NCBI RefSeq assembly: GCF_040784915.1
Contig: NZ_CP160797.1
Coordinates: 1,317,001 to 1,381,000 of the forward strand
From: Bacillus vallismortis
GTDB taxonomy: Bacteria; Bacillota; Bacilli; Bacillales; Bacillaceae
DNA: 64,000 bases
Reading direction: 5' to 3'
Shown: positions 26,623 through 34,919 of the stretch, in pieces
Numbering within the stretch: the first letter of the stretch is position 1
Layout of the letters: the number at the start of each line of letters is the position of its first letter
Notes under the pieces: generated by a model
Databases searched by the model: none
Told to the model about the DNA's origin: nothing
The model's input: the letters and a program-made list of their open reading frames with translations, nothing else
Program-made: the position numbers and the translations under genes

Positions 26623-27414
26623 CTATAGCACATTGTTTTCTTTCATCGAGGTATTCAGTTTTTTCTGCAATTCTTCTTTTATTTCATGTAATCGCTCATC
26701 TACCGAGACTTGCGGGATTTTATAGCCAACGAAGAAAGGGGAAACGACGAATCTCGGTACGATTTTGCAGATGATATGATGATTTGTATGATAGAAAAAT
26801 AAATTATAGCTTGTACATTTATAGCTGAAATCTTGGGTTAAGTATGTAACAGCTGTTTGAATGTAATCAGCCATTAGGTCTGTATGCTCCAGCGAGTCAC
26901 TTATGATGACGTTCATTTCAGTAAAACCCATAATCGGATCGCCCGACAGATTGAATTCAACTTGATTCGGATTCTCTGCAACCTTGATCCCTAGAAAATT
27001 CTCATATGAGAGCGATTCCATATAATCCGCATGTTTCAATCCGACAATCTGCATATGGGCGTGTTTTATACTGCCGCCTGAAAGCGGGCCATGGTTTTTA
27101 TACAATATAACGCTTTTGTATTGAGGATCTTTTTCCATATGTATCAATTTTTCTAAACTAAACCGTATCAGTCTTCTCATTTTTTTATTGCTGTAAGTCG
27201 TTATATCTTCGTCGCACTGGCCTGTCTCCACAATCAGCGTTTGGTACGTATCTTGGATGGTGGGGTATTTATTTTCGAGCCAAATCATATCCCCGTCAGT
27301 TTCTAAAATGCCGGTAAGGTTATCGCGGTCACAAAAAGGACAGGCGTTTTGCTTATTGACAATGGTTTCCGGTTTTTGTGCACTGATATAGCTGGAAAAA
27401 TATAATTTCTGCAT
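26623..27414 (-). CDS. GalT/HIT-superfamily protein (DUF4931-like)
   Basis: Encodes 263 residues. An N-terminal CPFCDRDN supplies a CxxC zinc pair. The central KHAHMQIVGL is an HxHxQ-type nucleotidyl-transferase active site like that of galactose-1-phosphate uridylyltransferase (HPHxQ). The C-terminal half includes NLFFYHTNHHIICKIVPRFV. The family acts on nucleotide-sugar or nucleoside phosphate bonds; the substrate here is unknown. GAAAGGTC lies before the ATG. It is divergent from the six-gene operon to the right, across a 362-base AT-rich region, and belongs to the same apparent insertion. Confidence 0.75.
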   Translation of the reverse strand: MQKLYFSSYISAQKPETIVNKQNACPFCDRDNLTGILETDGDMIWLENKYPTIQDTYQTLIVETGQCDEDITTYSNKKMRRLIRFSLEKLIHMEKDPQYKSVILYKNHGPLSGGSIKHAHMQIVGLKHADYMESLSYENFLGIKVAENPNQVEFNLSGDPIMGFTEMNVIISDSLEHTDLMADYIQTAVTYLTQDFSYKCTSYNLFFYHTNHHIICKIVPRFVVSPFFVGYKIPQVSVDERLHEIKEELQKKLNTSMKENNVL

Positions 27415-27776
27415 TTGATAAAACGACCTTTCGAAATTTTCTAAATACCTTATGTCACTTTAACATTCTATATGGGTTACATTCTGCTTGCAATATTTTC
27501 TTTGTTTTTTGTTTAAAATCTCCAAAAAATAAAAGAATTCATTTTTTTTGAAAAATAATAAGGAGAGATGTACACGTTTCCATGATGCGTAAAACCTTGA
27601 TTTATTAGGGTTTTAATGTGTTTTTTCGTAAGTCTAAAGTTGTTAATTCAAAATTAATAAAAATAAAAATTTTTTGAAAATAACAGTTTACAAATATTAC
27701 CCTCCTGTGTATATTAGGAAATATCTTACGGAAAGGAGAAAATTGGGAGTATTTCAATAAAAGGAGAGAGGCGAAC
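27415..27776. other. Divergent AT-rich control region of the inserted gene set
   Basis: The spacer is very AT-rich, with A and T runs around 27530-27690. The rightward promoter and leader of the six-gene operon are at its right end. The leftward promoter of the GalT-like gene is not clear. No regulator gene lies in or next to this region, so control must come from elsewhere or from an A/T-tract binding protein. Confidence 0.55.
27687..27715 (+). promoter_or_regulatory. Sigma-A promoter of the six-gene operon
   Basis: TTTACA, 17 bases, TATATT: a good vegetative promoter, ending 61 bases before the EamA start. A GGAAAGGAG at 27730-27738 and a second AAAAGGAGAGAGG at 27760-27772 lie in the leader. 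Confidence 0.7.
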
Positions 27777-28736
27777 ATGACAACATCCCATTTTAAGAAA
27801 GGCGTGCTTTTTTGCCTGATTGCAGGTATTTGTTTTGGAGCGCAATGGCCTGTAGCTGGAAGAGCCCTGAAACATATTGATCCATTCTTTTTTACACTGA
27901 TACGTTATCTGATTGTGGCAGTCGTACTATCTATCATTCTGTTTTTTACAGAGGGAGCTAAAAGTTTTAAGACGGAAGGGAAACTGGTTCCGATTTGGTT
28001 TTATGGGAGTATGGCATTCTGCGCTTATAATTTTCTTGTGTTTTTAGGGCAAAAGATGGCAGGTGATAACGGGGCTATTTTAGGCTCTATATTAATGGCA
28101 TTGATCCCGATGGTGTCACTGCTTGTTTTATGGGTTTACAAAAAGAACAGACCGGCGAATGTTACATTGCTTTTGGTTGCGGTGTCTTTCATCGGCGTAT
28201 TGCTGGTTGTGACAAAAGGAGATATTGCTTTCTTTGCAAACAGCAATAAGCAGGCAGTTCCTATTATTTTAATGTCAATCAGCGTGTTAGCTTGGGTTCT
28301 TTATACAATTGGAGGCAGCAGCTTTCCAGAATGGTCATCCTTGCGTTACACCGCTTTGAGCTGTATTTACGGAAATGTCACATCCATTGTTGTAATTTCA
28401 ATATTCGTAATCTTAGGAAAAGTAGAAGTACCTGCTGTCAATCAAGTCATGGAGATCAAATGGGAAATGATGTACATGAGTATTTTTGCAGGTGTTATCG
28501 GTGTGTTTGCATGGAATATCGGCAATAAGATACTGACACCGATTAACGGTTCTTTGTTTATGAACTTGGTTCCGATTGTGTCGTTTATGATTTCCATTAT
28601 CACAGGCTATAAAATGTCGCCTGTTGAAGCGGGTGGAGCCTTCTTAACGATCGGTGCGATTGTGTTAAATAATATTTATCAGAGACGGCGTTCTGTGATG
28701 CCTGCGGTGAGGACAAGCAAAAAAGAAGCGGTATAA
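27777..28736 (+). CDS. EamA/DMT-family transporter
   Basis: Encodes 319 residues with ten hydrophobic segments, in two EamA repeats (about 10-140 and 160-300). It begins with CLIAGICFGAQWPVAGRALKHIDPFFFTLIRY. Such carriers export amino acids, other metabolites or pathway products; import is rarer. Its place as the first gene of a metabolic operon suggests it moves the substrate or end product of the pathway. AAAAGGAGAGAGG precedes the ATG. The next gene starts 30 bases later. Confidence 0.85.
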   Translation: MTTSHFKKGVLFCLIAGICFGAQWPVAGRALKHIDPFFFTLIRYLIVAVVLSIILFFTEGAKSFKTEGKLVPIWFYGSMAFCAYNFLVFLGQKMAGDNGAILGSILMALIPMVSLLVLWVYKKNRPANVTLLLVAVSFIGVLLVVTKGDIAFFANSNKQAVPIILMSISVLAWVLYTIGGSSFPEWSSLRYTALSCIYGNVTSIVVISIFVILGKVEVPAVNQVMEIKWEMMYMSIFAGVIGVFAWNIGNKILTPINGSLFMNLVPIVSFMISIITGYKMSPVEAGGAFLTIGAIVLNNIYQRRRSVMPAVRTSKKEAV

Positions 28737-28766
28737 CATCAAATCCAAACAAAAAGGGGTTTTAAG

Positions 28767-29768
28767 ATGAGTATAAAATTAATGGATGTCACGTTAAGAG
28801 AATCAGTTCATGTTGAAGGGGCGAAGATCAATTTAGATGCTGCCCGTCAAGTCGTCAGCGGACTTTCAAAAGCGAATGTTGATTTTATCGAAATCGGATA
28901 TGTGTCTTCGAACGAAGGGATGAATCTGCAAAGCTGCTGTCCGATTGAATACATAGAAGAAATGGCTTGCGCGATAGGTGCGGGGTCAAGCTCACAATTG
29001 GTGCTCATGCTGCATCCGGCACAATATCAAGAAGAATTTCTCGAACGGATGAAGCATCCTTCAGTCGGTATGGTCCGTTTATGCATTCCTCTTGCGAAAA
29101 CGGATGCCAGCCTGCCGGTTATCAAAGAATTGAAAGCACACGGGATTCATGTCAGCGCAAACTTAATCAGGGCAAGTCACGCGAATATCCAAGATATCAT
29201 CGTATTTACAGAAAAAGTTATAGAGGCGGGAGCCGATTACATTTACTTGGCTGATTCTAACGGAGCCATGATGCCGCCCGCTGTTTCATCTTTATTTACC
29301 AAGCTGAAAGAACACTCATCTGTAGAACTCGGTTTTCATCCTCATGACAATTTAGGCCTTGCTTCGGCAAATGCGATTGATGCGATTCAATGCGGTGTTC
29401 AGTTGATTGACGGAAGTTTATACGGTTTTGGGAAAGGACCGGGGAACCTGTGCATCGAGACATTTGCAGCGATACTCAATCGCTTAGACCTCAGCAAAAA
29501 ATATGACATTTGTGAATTAATCCAGTTATCAAGACAAGCCTACTCCCTGTTCATCAATGATACATCAGAGAATTCCTTCTATGACAAAGAGGAAGGGATT
29601 TTGTCGGGACTGCATAATTTGAATTTAGATGTACTGGACACGCTCGATAGAATGGCACAATCAAGCGGCCTTAAATTATTGGATCTATTAGTCATTTTAG
29701 AAAAGCAGACGTTGGTTAATCGTGCGGAATTTGCGCTGCGAAGCACCGAGCTGAGTCAAGTAGGGTGA
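28767..29768 (+). CDS. HMGL-like aldolase (4-hydroxy-2-oxovalerate aldolase type)
   Basis: Encodes 333 residues, a TIM-barrel of the HMGL family. MDVTLRES supplies the metal-binding Asp7 and catalytic Arg11, and GFHPHDNLGLASANAI supplies the HxH metal ligands. GYGF-type text is present as DGSLYGFGKGPGN. The domain resembles DmpG-type aldolases that cleave or form 4-hydroxy-2-oxo acids (pyruvate plus an aldehyde) more than isopropylmalate synthases. The substrate is unknown. AAAAAGGGG precedes the ATG, and the gene ends overlapping the next one. Confidence 0.8.
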   Translation: MSIKLMDVTLRESVHVEGAKINLDAARQVVSGLSKANVDFIEIGYVSSNEGMNLQSCCPIEYIEEMACAIGAGSSSQLVLMLHPAQYQEEFLERMKHPSVGMVRLCIPLAKTDASLPVIKELKAHGIHVSANLIRASHANIQDIIVFTEKVIEAGADYIYLADSNGAMMPPAVSSLFTKLKEHSSVELGFHPHDNLGLASANAIDAIQCGVQLIDGSLYGFGKGPGNLCIETFAAILNRLDLSKKYDICELIQLSRQAYSLFINDTSENSFYDKEEGILSGLHNLNLDVLDTLDRMAQSSGLKLLDLLVILEKQTLVNRAEFALRSTELSQVG

Positions 29769-29770
29769 GT

Positions 29771-30580
29771 ATGATGATGAACAAAGAAAATGTAAAACGC
29801 AGCTGGAAACTAGAGCTAGGAACCGGAGACAGAGTGATTTTGGTTTTGCCAAGAATGGACGCAGACGCATTAAGCCGGGAAGAATGGATGGTGTCACTTG
29901 CGCCGTACATGAACGACTATACATTTATCATTCTAGATGTTCCGGAAAAACTGATTCAAGAAAATAAGGAAAAAGATTCATTTACTGTTCCTGAATTGGC
30001 TCGGTGGGCACATGATTATGTCAAAAAGAACAACATCACACCTTATATGATTTGGGGCTTTTCTCTCGGCGGGATGATGGCTCAGTATTTAAGCACGTTC
30101 AATGAATATGCAGACACTCCTATTTTATTGGTGTCCACCATGCTTTATCCAAATAAAAAATTAAAGGCGGTCTTTTCCACATGGTATATGCTTTGCGACA
30201 AATTTGGCGTCAAAGGGCTTCAAGCGGGTCTGGTGCCATGGGTCGTAAAAGAAAGCGAGCTGCCGATATTCCGATTGGAGACAACAGACATAGAAGATGA
30301 GGCGATTGCCGTTGCCAAAATGAAAGCCGGTGTGCAAGCCATTATAAACCATAACGGCAAAACATATCATGATCAGATGAAGTCGCCGATTCAAATCATT
30401 TTCGGAGAAGAATCGATATTATTAGGGAAAGAAGAGTCCGAATACTTCGAAAAATATATGCCGCAGGCGAACATTCATTTTATCCAAAACAGCGGTATGC
30501 GCATGTTTGGTGAAAAACCAGACGAAGTCAAACAAGTAATCGAAAAATTTATTGATTCACATTTTGGAGCAGAGGTGTAA
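29771..30580 (+). CDS. Alpha/beta hydrolase-fold protein lacking two triad residues
   Basis: Encodes about 269 residues; ATG codons at 29771, 29774 and 29777 all follow GGGTGAG. The nucleophile elbow GFSLGGMM is intact. In the position of the acid residue, PIQIIFGEESILL has Ser where Asp is usual. In the position of the His, NSGMRMFGEKPDEV has Met where GH is usual. Thus the classic Ser-Asp-His triad is broken, and hydrolysis by the ordinary mechanism is unlikely. It may be a decarboxylase, isomerase, binding protein or thioester-handling protein. It is coupled to the previous gene (overlapping stop). Confidence 0.8.
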   Translation: MMMNKENVKRSWKLELGTGDRVILVLPRMDADALSREEWMVSLAPYMNDYTFIILDVPEKLIQENKEKDSFTVPELARWAHDYVKKNNITPYMIWGFSLGGMMAQYLSTFNEYADTPILLVSTMLYPNKKLKAVFSTWYMLCDKFGVKGLQAGLVPWVVKESELPIFRLETTDIEDEAIAVAKMKAGVQAIINHNGKTYHDQMKSPIQIIFGEESILLGKEESEYFEKYMPQANIHFIQNSGMRMFGEKPDEVKQVIEKFIDSHFGAEV

Positions 30581-30586
30581 AAACAT

Positions 30587-31696
30587 ATGGCAAAAATTAC
30601 AGCAGCGGTTTTACCAGGAGATGGAATCGGTCCTGAGGTTATCGAATGCAGTTTACCGGTATTTGATCGATTAGGTGTCGATATTGATTTAAAGTTCGGT
30701 GATATCGGATGGGAGTTTTGGAAAAAAGAAGGTGACCCAGTTCCGCAAAGAACGTGGGATTTAATTGAAAAAAGTGATGTGACATTATTAGGCGCAATCA
30801 CCAGCAAACCTCACGCCCAGGGCTTAAAAGAATTAGATCCGTCATTACAAGATCAAAACCTGAAGTATGTCTCGCCTGTCATTCAGCTGCGACAAAAATT
30901 AAATTTGTTCGCGAATGTGCGTCCGGCTTATAGTTTAGACCATCAGCAATCTAAGAAGTTTAGAATGACCGTTATTCGCGAAAATACAGAGGGACTTTAT
31001 GCGGGACTCGACTTTTCACCTATTCCCAAAGACCTGTTTGATTTTATTCAGGCAAACAAGAACGGACTAAATAATTGGCAGCTTGACGGGGAAGATGATG
31101 GCGGCGCCGCAATTCGGCTGATTACGAAAAACGGCTTAAGGCGGTTGTTGAAGTTTGCCTTTGAATGGGCGAAAAAATACAACTACCAACGAGTGACGTG
31201 GTCAGATAAGCCAAATGTGATGAGACAGTCCGGTCAGTTTGCGTTAACCATTTTAGAAGAAGTGGCGAAGGACTACCCAGAAGTGGATTGGGAGGTCCAA
31301 AACGTTGATGCGACAGCGATGTGGATGGTGAAAGATCCGGGACATTTCGGCGTCATTGTCAGTGAAAATCAATTCGGCGACATCCTCTCCGATCTCGGGG
31401 CGGGAATCATGGGCGGCTTAGGCCTTGCACCGAGTTCAAACTTCGGGTACGAGAATGCTTATTTTGAACCGGTACACGGCTCAGCCCCAAAACATGCCGG
31501 TAAAATGAAAGTGAATCCGATGGCTCAATTTTTAACCATTTCTCTTTTGCTTGAGCATTGCGGATATATGGAAGAAAGCATGCGGATCAAAACCGCTGTC
31601 AATAAAGTGTTAAAAGAAGGAAAAACGCTAACGTACGATTTAGGCGGTATCGCAAGCACAAAAGAAACGGCAAATGCCATCATTCAAAACTGCTAG
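30587..31696 (+). CDS. Isocitrate/isopropylmalate dehydrogenase-family enzyme
   Basis: Encodes 369 residues. GDGIGPEV at the N-terminus, KLNLFANVRPAY and VIRENTEGLYAG in the centre, WSDKPNVM, VSENQFGDILSDLGAG and the adenine-binding EPVHGSAPKHAG define the family: NAD(P)-dependent oxidative decarboxylation of beta-malate-type acids. The NLFANVRP text is that of homoisocitrate/tartrate-type members. Substrate specificity cannot be read from the sequence alone. AGAGGTG overlaps the end of the previous gene. The next gene follows after 13 bases. Confidence 0.88.
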   Translation: MAKITAAVLPGDGIGPEVIECSLPVFDRLGVDIDLKFGDIGWEFWKKEGDPVPQRTWDLIEKSDVTLLGAITSKPHAQGLKELDPSLQDQNLKYVSPVIQLRQKLNLFANVRPAYSLDHQQSKKFRMTVIRENTEGLYAGLDFSPIPKDLFDFIQANKNGLNNWQLDGEDDGGAAIRLITKNGLRRLLKFAFEWAKKYNYQRVTWSDKPNVMRQSGQFALTILEEVAKDYPEVDWEVQNVDATAMWMVKDPGHFGVIVSENQFGDILSDLGAGIMGGLGLAPSSNFGYENAYFEPVHGSAPKHAGKMKVNPMAQFLTISLLLEHCGYMEESMRIKTAVNKVLKEGKTLTYDLGGIASTKETANAIIQNC

Positions 31697-31709
31697 GAGG
31701 ACCAAATAA

Positions 31710-32384
31710 GTGGATAATCAACAAATCATAAAAGAATTGAAATCGTTTGATACGCCGACGATTTCTGACGCATTGGACAGTTTACATATAGATGGCGGAT
31801 TATGCGGTATCGTACCGCGAAACACGTCTGCAAATATTTGCGGAACAGCGTTTACAGTGGAATACAGAGACCCGAACGAAGAGGAACAGCAAGTTGCCAA
31901 AGCAGCCGATTTCATTGATGCGGCTGAAGAGGATTCAGTCGTTATTCTTGCTAATAACGGCCGTGCGGATTGTACCGTATGGGGCAACATTTTAACTCAA
32001 TTGGCTATTCAAAAGAAAATCGCGGGCACTGTAATAGATGGTGCTTGCCGTGATATTGATTATATTCGAGAAACGGAGTACGCCATGTTCAGTAAATCTG
32101 TCTATATGAAAACGGGAAAAGGCCGAACGAAAAAAACAGCCCATCAGGTGCCCGTCACGATCAGCGGTACGGTCATTCAGCCGAACGATTTTGTTCGCGC
32201 GGACCAAAATGGAGTGATCGTCATTCCCCAAGACGTTGCCGAAGAAGTCATCAAGCGTTCCAGAGCCATTGAAGAAACGGAAGAAAAAATCAAAGAAGCC
32301 GTTTCTCGAGGCATACATTTAAAAGAAGCGCGTGAAATGTATAACTATCATCGCCCTTGGGAGAATGAAGTGACAGCCAAATGA
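31710..32384 (+). CDS. RraA-like HMG/CHA aldolase-family protein
   Basis: Encodes 224 residues starting at GTG, with TAGGAGG at ideal spacing. It is an RraA/DlpA-like fold. DTPTISDALDSL opens the domain, and GTVIDGACRDIDYIRE carries the Mg-binding Asp and the substrate-binding Arg conserved in active 4-hydroxy-4-methyl-2-oxoglutarate and carboxy-hydroxy-oxoadipate aldolases. NGRADCTVWGNILTQLA matches the metal-site loop. An enzyme releasing pyruvate or decarboxylating oxaloacetate is therefore likely, rather than the RNase E inhibitor role. The stop overlaps the next start (ATGA). Confidence 0.82.
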   Translation: MDNQQIIKELKSFDTPTISDALDSLHIDGGLCGIVPRNTSANICGTAFTVEYRDPNEEEQQVAKAADFIDAAEEDSVVILANNGRADCTVWGNILTQLAIQKKIAGTVIDGACRDIDYIRETEYAMFSKSVYMKTGKGRTKKTAHQVPVTISGTVIQPNDFVRADQNGVIVIPQDVAEEVIKRSRAIEETEEKIKEAVSRGIHLKEAREMYNYHRPWENEVTAK

Positions 32385-33253
32385 AGCTTGAGCGATTTTT
32401 AGATCTTCATGTCCACGCATGGCCTGATACGTACAATAGAAGATATACGATTTTTAATCTGGGTGAAGAATTAAAAGCGAACAATGGTGCAGCCGTTATG
32501 AAAAGCCATTTGATGGCCACAACGCCGCTTGCGCATGCGGCCCGGGAGATGGGTCTTCCGCTCTTTGGGTCTATTACATTGAACCAGTATAACGGCGGTA
32601 TCAACCGTGCGGTGGTTGAAGCAGCGATTGCTGCAAACGGCCCGGATCATTCTTCAATGATGATTTGGTTTCCCACTTTGACCATACCGTCAAACAAACC
32701 AAAAACAAAACAAACAACATCTCACCCGGTTTTAGCTGAACATACAGTGAAATATGAAAGGGTCAGCGAAAACGGAAAATTGCGTCAAGAAACAAAGGAA
32801 GTCATTCAAACAGCATCGGCGTTTAACATTCCATTAGCGACAGGCCACTCCTCAAAAGAAGAAGTGTATATGCTAATTGAAGAAACAGAAAAGCAAAAAT
32901 GTAAGCTGATGATTACTCACCCGTTTTACCAGTGCACGAATTTTACAATGGCTGAGGTCATCGACATGCTGTCTTCTTCAAAAAACGTCTATGTTGAATT
33001 TGCTGTTTTAATGAGCAAAATCGGTTACGATCGGCACGAGGATTTAGTTGAAGTGCTGAAAACATGGGGAACAGATCGCATATGCGTATCGACGGATTTC
33101 GGTCAGTTAAAGAATGGGACAGTGACTGAGGCATATACGGAATATGTGACAGAGGTAAAAAAAGCTGCTGAAGCAAACGGATTTGATTTCAATCAAAAAA
33201 TCGCTGATGAGATTTGTTATTTGAACCCAACTGCTTTTTTAGGCGTGAAATAA
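32381..33253 (+). CDS. Metal-dependent hydrolase, amidohydrolase-like (DUF6282 type)
   Basis: Encodes 290 residues. LDLHVHAWPD gives the HxH metal pair (His10, His12). VMKSHL, TGHSS, ITHPF and VSTDFGQ supply the Lys, His, His and Asp expected for an amidohydrolase-type TIM barrel. These proteins hydrolyse lactones, amides or decarboxylate, and the substrate here is unknown. It is translationally coupled to the RraA-like gene through ATGA and ends the operon at a strong hairpin. Confidence 0.78.
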   Translation: MKLERFLDLHVHAWPDTYNRRYTIFNLGEELKANNGAAVMKSHLMATTPLAHAAREMGLPLFGSITLNQYNGGINRAVVEAAIAANGPDHSSMMIWFPTLTIPSNKPKTKQTTSHPVLAEHTVKYERVSENGKLRQETKEVIQTASAFNIPLATGHSSKEEVYMLIEETEKQKCKLMITHPFYQCTNFTMAEVIDMLSSSKNVYVEFAVLMSKIGYDRHEDLVEVLKTWGTDRICVSTDFGQLKNGTVTEAYTEYVTEVKKAAEANGFDFNQKIADEICYLNPTAFLGVK

Positions 33254-33291
33254 AGATGAGCCCTTCCGTTTCGGGAAGGGCTCATCTTTTT
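33252..33291. terminator. Terminator of the inserted operon, shared with yjkA
   Basis: GATGAGCCCTTCC and GGAAGGGCTCATC enclose a short loop, with T runs on both strands. Confidence 0.9.
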
Positions 33292-33294
33292 CGG

Positions 33295-34047
33295 TTATCC
33301 ATTTTCCTTCAGCTGCTGATGCGCTGTGAATAATGACGGGTATGTCAGCACACTTAAGATCACACATGTCAGTGCGGCTGACGCCATCGTTGTAAATACG
33401 ATTAAGAGCTGAAAGCGTACCGCCTGAATCGGGTCCGCGCCCGCTAAAATCTGCCCGGTCATCATGCCTGGAAGCTGAACAAGCCCCAGCGTTTTCTGGC
33501 TTTCCAGCGTCGGGATCATACTCATTTTCATCGCTGAAGTAAGAATACGCTGTATGGATTGCTTCGGTGTGCCCCCAAGAGACAGTATCAATTGTATCTC
33601 TTCTTTGCGAACGCCGATTTCTGAGCTAAGCCGGTTTAAAAACAGACTTGCGAGCACCATCGAATTTCCGATGACCATCCCGCTGATCGGAATGACATAT
33701 CGAGCGGTAAGCGGAATGATGTGAAGAGACAGCAAAATTCCCTGCGTCACAATTTCTACAATCGCTAACGCTGCGAACACTCTCCAAAACGAACCAACTG
33801 TATTTTTCTTTCGTTTGATGACATTTTGCGCCGCCACTGCCAGCATTAACAGCACCATCAGCAAAATAAACACAGGGTGGTCTCCGCGGAAAATCAGCGA
33901 CAGTACATAACCGATGACAAGCAGCTGTACCGCGGCCCGGATCGTGGCGATGATCATGTCTTTTTCAACGCCGGCTTTAAAGGATTTTGATAAAAACAAG
34001 GCGATCAAAACAAAGATCATCGTTAAAGAGAGGGAAAGGTAATCCAT
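33295..34047 (-). CDS. yjkA: ABC transporter permease YjkA (FetB/UPF0014 family)
   Basis: Encodes 250 residues with about seven hydrophobic segments. The family signature GTPKQSIQRILTSAMKMSMIPTLESQKTLGLVQLPGMMTGQILAG is present. In E. coli the homologous FetAB exports iron and supports resistance to peroxide stress; the metal in Bacillus is not settled. Its start codon overlaps the stop of yjkB by one base, so the two form one transporter operon on the minus strand. Confidence 0.88.
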   Translation of the reverse strand: MDYLSLSLTMIFVLIALFLSKSFKAGVEKDMIIATIRAAVQLLVIGYVLSLIFRGDHPVFILLMVLLMLAVAAQNVIKRKKNTVGSFWRVFAALAIVEIVTQGILLSLHIIPLTARYVIPISGMVIGNSMVLASLFLNRLSSEIGVRKEEIQLILSLGGTPKQSIQRILTSAMKMSMIPTLESQKTLGLVQLPGMMTGQILAGADPIQAVRFQLLIVFTTMASAALTCVILSVLTYPSLFTAHQQLKENG

Positions 34048-34799
34048 TACCGGGTGCCTCCCTTCAAAAATTCTTTGGCTGCTTCATGCTGCGGATCGGA
34101 GAAAAAGGTTTCGGCTGCTGCGATTTCCAGAAGCCGGCCATCCGCCATAAACCAAATGGTATCGGCAACTCGTTTTGCTTGCTCCATATTATGAGTCACC
34201 CACATGACTGTCCATTTTTTCTCTTGATGCTGACGTTTGATCAGTTCTTCAATCTCAAGAGCAGAAACCGGGTCCAAGGCCGATGTGATTTCGTCCAGCA
34301 ATAGAATAGAGGAAGGATTAGTGAGCGTTCTGGCTAGTGACAGCCGTTGCCGCTGCCCGCCCGATAAATCCTTGGCGCTTCTGTCTAACAGCTCTGGAGG
34401 GAGCCCTGTAAGAGAAGCGAGCTCTTCAGGGGAGTACAGCTGGGATTGATGCAGCCTTTGGACCAGACTTAGATTATCTCGCACTGTCCCGTCGAGGACG
34501 GGGGCTGATTGAAACGCGAGGGCTGCCGTTCGCCTTAGCTCATTGACATTCCAATGCCTGACTTCCTTTCCGTATATGTTTACTTCGCCGCTATCAGGCG
34601 TTCTCATTAAATTGCACATGGACAGGAGGGTGCTTTTGCCTGAACCGGAAGGGCCTAAAACGGCTGCGATGACGCCCTGTTGAATGTCTCCGGTGACATC
34701 TTGCAACACATCAGAGGTTTGTCCATCTTGTTCATAGCTTTTTCTAACTGATCTGAAGGAGATGGCTGGCTTGTTTTGTGTTTGATTGTTTGCTTCCAT
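34047..34799 (-). CDS. yjkB: ABC transporter ATP-binding protein YjkB (FetA-like)
   Basis: Encodes 250 residues from the ATG at 34799 (AAAGGTG ten bases upstream; a GTG at 34811 overlaps that site). Walker A is GPSGSGKST, the ABC signature is LSGGQRQRLSLA, and Walker B is ILLLDEITSALD, followed by the switch His in WVTHNMEQA. It energises YjkA, encoded directly downstream. It may export iron or another metal. Confidence 0.92.
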   Translation of the reverse strand: MEANNQTQNKPAISFRSVRKSYEQDGQTSDVLQDVTGDIQQGVIAAVLGPSGSGKSTLLSMCNLMRTPDSGEVNIYGKEVRHWNVNELRRTAALAFQSAPVLDGTVRDNLSLVQRLHQSQLYSPEELASLTGLPPELLDRSAKDLSGGQRQRLSLARTLTNPSSILLLDEITSALDPVSALEIEELIKRQHQEKKWTVMWVTHNMEQAKRVADTIWFMADGRLLEIAAAETFFSDPQHEAAKEFLKGGTR

Positions 34800-34919
34800 T
34801 ACAATAATCACCTTTCAGTAAAGTAGGCTGATACTATATGTAAATATAACGTGAAACAGATATCTTTTGGGGTAGCAATAATAAAAGAGAACAGGTTTTC
34901 ACCCATTCTCCGGCAGATG

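Noticed and set aside
26475..26774. 99-codon plus-strand frame after yjjA
   Set aside because: It starts inside yjjA, runs through the yjjA terminator and ends in the antisense of the GalT-like gene. There is no ribosome site.
26623..33253. The inserted block as a phosphonate or leucine-type biosynthesis cluster
   Set aside because: There is no PEP mutase, no aconitase-type isomerase and no ATP-grasp or NRPS gene. The HMGL-like protein resembles hydroxy-oxovalerate aldolases more than isopropylmalate synthase.
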